NCBI GenBank assembly: GCA_958444395.1
Contig: CAUCOL010000029.1
Coordinates: forward strand, 1 to 10,472
DNA: 10,472 bases
Origin: an uncultured Lachnospiraceae bacterium
Lineage (GTDB): Bacteria > Bacillota > Clostridia > Lachnospirales > Lachnospiraceae
Direction of reading: 5' to 3'
In this document: in pieces, positions 7,392 to 10,472 of the stretch
Layout of the letters: every line of letters starts with the position of its first letter
Position numbering within the stretch: the first letter of the stretch is position 1
Notes under the pieces: model-generated
What the model was told of the DNA's origin: nothing
The model's input: only the letters and a program-made list of their open reading frames with translations
Databases searched by the model: none
Made by a program: the position numbers and the translations under genes

Positions 7392-9701
7392 TTATCGAGT
7401 GATCTTTTTCTTTGTGATCTTACTCCATTTGCCGTATATCTTCTGTGTGCCATTCTTTCGATAGGCACGGATACGGACGTAATAGGTCTTATTTTTCTTT
7501 AACTTCTTAAGTGTCTTAGTATAGGCATACGCAGTGGACGAAACCGTCTTTTTCTTTTTTTTGAATTTTTTGTCCACGGCATACTGAATCTGATAGCCAT
7601 CGCATTCATCTACCGGCAGCCAGTAGATCATCAGCTTCCTGCCACGCTGGTTTGTCAGCTTGACATAGCTGATCTTCTCCGGCACGGTCAGTTCACCTGT
7701 GGCGTTGCCGGATTGTGTGTGTTTCGCCGGGGCAGAGCTTGCCTTCTGGGTCGGAGCCGGTGAACTTTTTGTGGATGGTTTGGCTGAGGCTTTCTGTGTC
7801 GGAGCAGGAGTCGATGAGGTTCCCGGGGTTGCCGAGGCTTTCTGCGTCGGCTTTGGCGATGACCACCAGCCCGGCTCCTGATAAGGGGTGCCGGTTGGCT
7901 CCGGGGTATCATCCGGTTCCGGTGTGTCGGATGGTGCAATCGTCGGCGTCAGCGTCGGTGTTGGGGTGGCTGGTGCGTAATGTACCCGGAAAGGTACCTT
8001 AAACATCACACGGCTGGCTGGATTGATCGGATCCTGGAAAAATCCCTTTCCGATAATGCAGACATAGCCGGTGCCATCCTGTTCATTGTCAGAGTATTCT
8101 ACAGAATAATCTTTTCCTTGGGTCAGTGTATAGCCGTCATAGGTGACAGCGGATACCGTCGGACCGACCGTGTATGCCAGGTAAGGCGAATCGGTATATT
8201 CATAAGAATCCGTCTCCAGTACAGCCTGACACTTACGGATATCACCAAATCCATTAAACTCGTAAGCATCCAGATTCTGCAGATCTAGGTCGTAGAAAAG
8301 TGGTGCACTCTGCGCTGTTGTGTACCAGATCATATGGTTGTCCGATGTGATGATCGGTTTACAATCCGACAGATTGCCATAGATCGTATGGATCTCACCG
8401 TCCAGGGTACCGTCCTTTTTGATCTTTGCAATTTTCGTCAGAGTGTACTGTGTTTCTGTCCAGAAGAAAGAGCCGGAGGTCTTTTCGTTGATATAGGCTT
8501 CTTCCCATAAGACATAGCAGCCGTCCTCTGCCGGGATGATCTGAGGTGTATTGGCATTCAGGTGTCCCTTTTTCTCATAATCCGTCAGCCAGAGCATGGT
8601 AGGTGTTGTATCCATTGCCGTGGACACCGTCGATACCCAGAGATTTCGTCGTTTCAGATCGCTGATATGGTCTGATCCTGTATGCTCGATGGAATTGCCT
8701 GCCATGTAGAGTGTATCATCAATGAGTTCCATGCCGCCCAGAGAGACGCCGGTTGTGTTTTCACCATATGAACCATCTAACTTCATGAGCTGTATATCGT
8801 TGATCTTTTGCTCCATCATGGTATCCAGCTTTTGCAGATAGATGGCACGGCATGGATAACCGTCGGACTGATCCAGCGTAAAGACATTGGTGCCATCTGT
8901 CTGTATATACTGGTTGAAGGAATGACTTACATATTCGGGATAAGAACCCTGGGTGTTCTGGGTGAGAACCTGCATGGTGCTTTCGTCAATCACAAGACTG
9001 ATGTTGGACTGATGGTTGATCGAGTTGATCGCATACATAGTATGACAGGCATGAACGTACAGCATACCGTTTCGTTCTGTCATAGAGAGACACATGCCGA
9101 TCTGCGAGGTATTTGCTCCATAGAGAGAGCAGGCACCCAGACGATTCCAGTTCTCATCGTATTTGACAATACGGAATACTTCAACATCGTCAGATTCTTC
9201 TTTATTGACCTGCGAGAAAGCAAGATAGCGTGCTCCATCTCCGTGGAAATAACCACGGTAAACAGGAAGCTCCTTTGGAATCGTGCGGGAAGCCACCAGA
9301 TGAAAATCTGCGTCGTAGATCTCTATGGTGACATGAAGCAGGGTGTATTCGATCCGGGTGAAGGTACCGTCCTCATTTTCTTCCAGATGGGAATTGACCG
9401 TCTGACCATAGATCGTGTAATTATTGGTGCTGATGTTATTCGTCGTGGCACCACCCTCCGTTTGGTGGGTAAAGAAGAGGTGCGGCAGATCCTTGTGGAG
9501 ATCTGCGGGTGCCAGGGATGCTTCCGGGGATGCCGAAGGCTGTGTGGCAGTATCATCAGCTGTCTTTGCCGTCAGCGATCCGTTATGCTGAGCGGCAGGC
9601 GTATTCGCTGTGCCAGAAGAAGCATTTGCCCGTGGCGTCGGAACCGTCAGTCCGGACAGAACCAGAGCAGATGCCAATAACAGGTGTAGAAATCGTTTCA
9701 T
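7392..9701 (-). CDS. Secreted multidomain protein with propeller-like body, Ig-like module, Pro/Thr-rich linker and fibronectin III-like C-terminus
   Basis: A 769-residue exported protein of unknown function. A signal peptide covers residues 1-27 (likely cut after ANA), followed by a low-complexity Ala/Ser/Thr stretch to about 60. Residues 65-500 form a body of short beta-strand-like units (for example YDADFHLVASRTIPKELP, YDENWNRLGACSLYGANTSQ), suggesting a beta-propeller-like fold. About 504-575 is an Ig-like module with TYDGYTLTQGKDYSVEYSDN and CIIGKGFF, a pattern common in Lachnospiraceae surface proteins. A Pro/Thr/Ser linker (about 576-673) holds three 16-residue PTQKAS repeats, and 674-769 resembles a Lys-rich fibronectin III domain (GYQIQYAVDKKF, TYYVRIRAY, GKWS). 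There is no LPXTG anchor or C-terminal membrane segment, so it is released or held non-covalently. AAGGAGG at 9708-9714 sets the start at 9701. No catalytic motif is visible. Confidence 0.85.
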   Translation of the reverse strand: MKRFLHLLLASALVLSGLTVPTPRANASSGTANTPAAQHNGSLTAKTADDTATQPSASPEASLAPADLHKDLPHLFFTHQTEGGATTNNISTNNYTIYGQTVNSHLEENEDGTFTRIEYTLLHVTIEIYDADFHLVASRTIPKELPVYRGYFHGDGARYLAFSQVNKEESDDVEVFRIVKYDENWNRLGACSLYGANTSQIGMCLSMTERNGMLYVHACHTMYAINSINHQSNISLVIDESTMQVLTQNTQGSYPEYVSHSFNQYIQTDGTNVFTLDQSDGYPCRAIYLQKLDTMMEQKINDIQLMKLDGSYGENTTGVSLGGMELIDDTLYMAGNSIEHTGSDHISDLKRRNLWVSTVSTAMDTTPTMLWLTDYEKKGHLNANTPQIIPAEDGCYVLWEEAYINEKTSGSFFWTETQYTLTKIAKIKKDGTLDGEIHTIYGNLSDCKPIITSDNHMIWYTTAQSAPLFYDLDLQNLDAYEFNGFGDIRKCQAVLETDSYEYTDSPYLAYTVGPTVSAVTYDGYTLTQGKDYSVEYSDNEQDGTGYVCIIGKGFFQDPINPASRVMFKVPFRVHYAPATPTPTLTPTIAPSDTPEPDDTPEPTGTPYQEPGWWSSPKPTQKASATPGTSSTPAPTQKASAKPSTKSSPAPTQKASSAPAKHTQSGNATGELTVPEKISYVKLTNQRGRKLMIYWLPVDECDGYQIQYAVDKKFKKKKKTVSSTAYAYTKTLKKLKKNKTYYVRIRAYRKNGTQKIYGKWSKITKKKITR
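7707..7850 (-). repeat. Three in-frame 48-bp tandem repeats coding PTQKAS linker units
   Basis: The segment GC(C/T)TTCTGnGTCGG recurs at 7741, 7789 and 7837, exactly 48 bases apart. On the coding minus strand each unit specifies 16 residues beginning PTQKAS, such as PTQKASATPGTSSTPA and PTQKASAKPSTKSSPA. The third unit is diverged at its end. Copy number could vary between strains by slippage or recombination, changing linker length without breaking the frame. Confidence 0.8.
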
Positions 9702-9707
9702 AATCAT

Positions 9708-9714
9708 CCTCCTT
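9708..9714 (-). promoter_or_regulatory. Ribosome binding site that sets the secreted-protein start
   Basis: AAGGAGG on the minus strand, six bases before the ATG at 9701. An in-frame ATG directly after it at 9707 has no spacing, and the one at 9725 lies upstream of it, so MKRFLHLLL is the likely N-terminus. Confidence 0.8.
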
Positions 9715-9782
9715 CTGAAATACATTGTGATTTTTAAGCTGTATCTTGCATAGCATCAAATTTCTTATAAAAGTATTTCTTT

Positions 9783-9791
9783 ATTATAACA
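9783..9791 (-). promoter_or_regulatory. Extended -10 promoter of the minus-strand secreted-protein gene
   Basis: On the minus strand TGTTATAAT carries a perfect TATAAT (9783-9788) and the TGn extension. No good -35 box lies 16-18 bases upstream, which suits an activator-dependent promoter. Expected start is near 9776, giving a leader of about 75 bases. Confidence 0.55.
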
Positions 9792-9817
9792 TCCGGAGAG
9801 GCAGAAAGACGAAAAAA

Positions 9818-9849
9818 GGTACGAAAGGTTCATATATGGTACGAAAGGT
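9818..9849. promoter_or_regulatory. Two 12-bp direct repeats, candidate activator site
   Basis: GGTACGAAAGGT occurs at 9818-9829 and again at 9838-9849, identical in all 12 bases with a 20-base period, close to two turns of the helix. Relative to the minus-strand -10 at 9783-9788 the repeats sit just upstream of the -35 position, where response regulators and other activators that bind direct repeats usually act. The binding protein is not known. Confidence 0.5.
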
Positions 9850-9856
9850 AAAAAAG

Positions 9857-9905
9857 GGGATCTTCCTGTGTGCAGATTTTGATGGCTCGCAGGAAAAAAT
9901 ATCCC
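9857..9905 (-). terminator. Hairpin followed by a T-run on the minus strand
   Basis: GGGAT (9857-9861) pairs with ATCCC (9901-9905) and TTCCTGTG (9863-9870) with CGCAGGAA (9888-9895, one G-U), with a bulge between the two halves. On the minus strand the stem is followed by TTTTTT (9850-9855, after CCCC), the layout of an intrinsic terminator. It would stop leftward transcripts before they reach the secreted-protein promoter. A protein-binding or RNA-regulatory role is also possible. Confidence 0.4.
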
Positions 9906-9909
9906 GAAT

Positions 9910-9931
9910 AAAATTTTTTGAAAAAAATTTT
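9910..9931. repeat. AT-rich palindrome in the divergent intergenic region
   Basis: AAAATTTTTT (9910-9919) and AAAAAATTTT (9922-9931) are perfect inverted copies separated by two bases. Phased A/T tracts of this kind bend DNA and can bind nucleoid proteins; it lies roughly 100 bases upstream of the plus-strand -10. No function is demonstrated. Confidence 0.45.
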
Positions 9932-10019
9932 CAGCCCGAAAACAGGGCGCTTGTGAGGGGTGGCATCGACGAATATGTCCAAAATTGAAAAAAGCGGAAA
10001 GAGAATCCCGGAGTGCGTA

Positions 10020-10028
10020 TGTTATACT
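10020..10028 (+). promoter_or_regulatory. Extended -10 promoter of the BIG2-domain gene
   Basis: TGTTATACT carries a -10 box TATACT (10023-10028) with the TGn extension, and no convincing -35 box 17 bases upstream. The same extended -10 with weak -35 layout is used by the divergent gene. Expected start is near 10035, giving a leader of about 80 bases. In that leader CCGGTTT (10060-10066) can pair with AAACCGG (10093-10099), right next to the ribosome site. Confidence 0.5.
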
Positions 10029-10114
10029 ATCTGGCAAGTGAAAGAGCGTTGCAAAATACCCGGTTTCACCGTGTAACATACAGACAAAATACAAACCGGA
10101 AAGGAAGGAACATT

Positions 10115-10472
10115 ATGAAGAAAAGAATCGTAACAATTACAATGGCAGCAGCCATGACAGTATCTGTTTTAGGAGGCGCTGCAGTGACGGGTCTGGCACC
10201 GGCGAAGCAAGCGGCAGCTGAGACTGTCAGAGGAGCAGATCTTTTTAAGAAAACGGCAGGGGAGGAGACGTTTCAGATCAAAGGAACCAAAGCCGCAACG
10301 AAAGGCTTTACCTCCACATTATATTGTAAAGAGACCGTCAATAACACATCCACGGAAGTCAGCAATGTAGTATGGTCCTCTGCGGATGAAAGCATCGCCA
10401 CCGTGACAGCGGATGGCGTCGTTACAGGAGTAAACTATGGTGTAACAACGATTACCGCTGTATATGGGGATA
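10115..10472 (+). CDS. Secreted BIG2 (bacterial Ig-like group 2) domain protein, N-terminal part
   Basis: The first 119 residues of a protein that runs off the window. Residues 1-35 form a signal peptide with a hydrophobic core (VTITMAAAMTVSVLGGAAV) and a likely cut after AAA. A bacterial Ig-like BIG2 domain begins at about 50 and shows the usual markers WSSADESIATVTADGVVTGV (87-106) and TTITAVYG (111-118). BIG2 domains occur in cell-surface adhesins, carbohydrate-acting enzymes and wall-associated proteins, usually as accessory modules; what follows decides the function. The ribosome site AAGGAAGGA (10101-10109) sits five bases before the ATG. The gene is divergent from the other secreted-protein gene, with 413 bases between the two starts. 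Confidence 0.8.
   Translation, partial: MKKRIVTITMAAAMTVSVLGGAAVTGLAPAKQAAAETVRGADLFKKTAGEETFQIKGTKAATKGFTSTLYCKETVNNTSTEVSNVVWSSADESIATVTADGVVTGVNYGVTTITAVYGD

Noticed and set aside
7182..7502. Open plus-strand frame of 106 codons between and over the minus-strand genes
   Set aside because: It overlaps the end of the secreted-protein gene, has no ribosome site, and its product shows no recognisable domain or periodicity.
7707..7850. Evenly spaced repeats as a CRISPR array
   Set aside because: The 48-bp units are in frame inside a coding sequence, lack unique spacers and encode a Pro/Thr/Ser linker.
8808..9680. Plus-strand frame of 290 codons opposite the secreted-protein gene
   Set aside because: It is antisense to a gene with a clear signal peptide, ribosome site and domain pattern; the product has no domain signature.
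9746..9988. Open plus-strand frame of 80 codons in the divergent intergenic region
   Set aside because: It runs through the direct repeats, hairpin and AT palindrome, lacks a ribosome site and reads as low-complexity Lys-rich sequence.
1..10472. Mobile element, prophage or defence island
   Set aside because: No transposase, integrase, phage or recognised defence gene is present, and gene style is uniform across the window.

Overview
The window looks like chromosome of a Gram-positive gut anaerobe of the family Lachnospiraceae (Roseburia/Eubacterium/Coprococcus-like; genus not resolved). The grounds are moderate GC, strong AAGGAGG ribosome sites, a lipobox lipoprotein, a NatB permease fused to a CPBP protease, and secreted proteins built from Ig-like, Pro/Thr-rich and lysine-rich fibronectin III-like modules. 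No rRNA, tRNA, CRISPR, transposase or phage gene is visible.

Left part, plus strand (1-3842): a short leader with several small inverted repeats, then a Cof-type HAD phosphatase (start best placed at 175). An ABC exporter of the NatAB type follows: an ATPase (1061-1831) and, overlapping it by 14 bases, a 674-residue protein joining an ABC-2 permease to an intact CPBP intramembrane metalloprotease (1818-3842). A long composite hairpin (25 perfect outer base pairs) at 3852-3937 lies between the converging transcription units and can terminate both.

Middle, minus strand (7061 down to 4025): a two-gene unit. A membrane chemoreceptor (double Cache, HAMP, MCP signalling domain) is followed 16 bases later by a lipoprotein sugar-binding protein of the MglB/RbsB type. 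No transporter permease or ATPase for that protein is present here, so the pair may be a sugar-sensing chemotaxis module in which the lipoprotein presents ligand to the receptor. A promoter with a perfect -10 and an overlapping 9-bp palindrome precedes the receptor gene.

Right part: a 330-base gene-free stretch (7062-7391) holds that promoter and a series of inverted repeats. Next is a minus-strand gene for a 769-residue secreted multidomain protein (9701 down to 7392). A 413-base divergent intergenic region contains an extended -10 promoter for each side, a 12-bp direct repeat with a 20-bp period, a hairpin with a minus-strand T-run and an AT palindrome. The window ends inside a plus-strand gene for a secreted BIG2-domain protein (from 10115). 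The two divergent secreted proteins may be regulated together and may work at the cell surface.

The most interesting points are the chemoreceptor plus binding-protein pair, the exporter-protease fusion, the spaced direct repeats upstream of the secreted-protein promoter, and the unusually long convergent terminator. I do not see a clearly new defence or mobile system.
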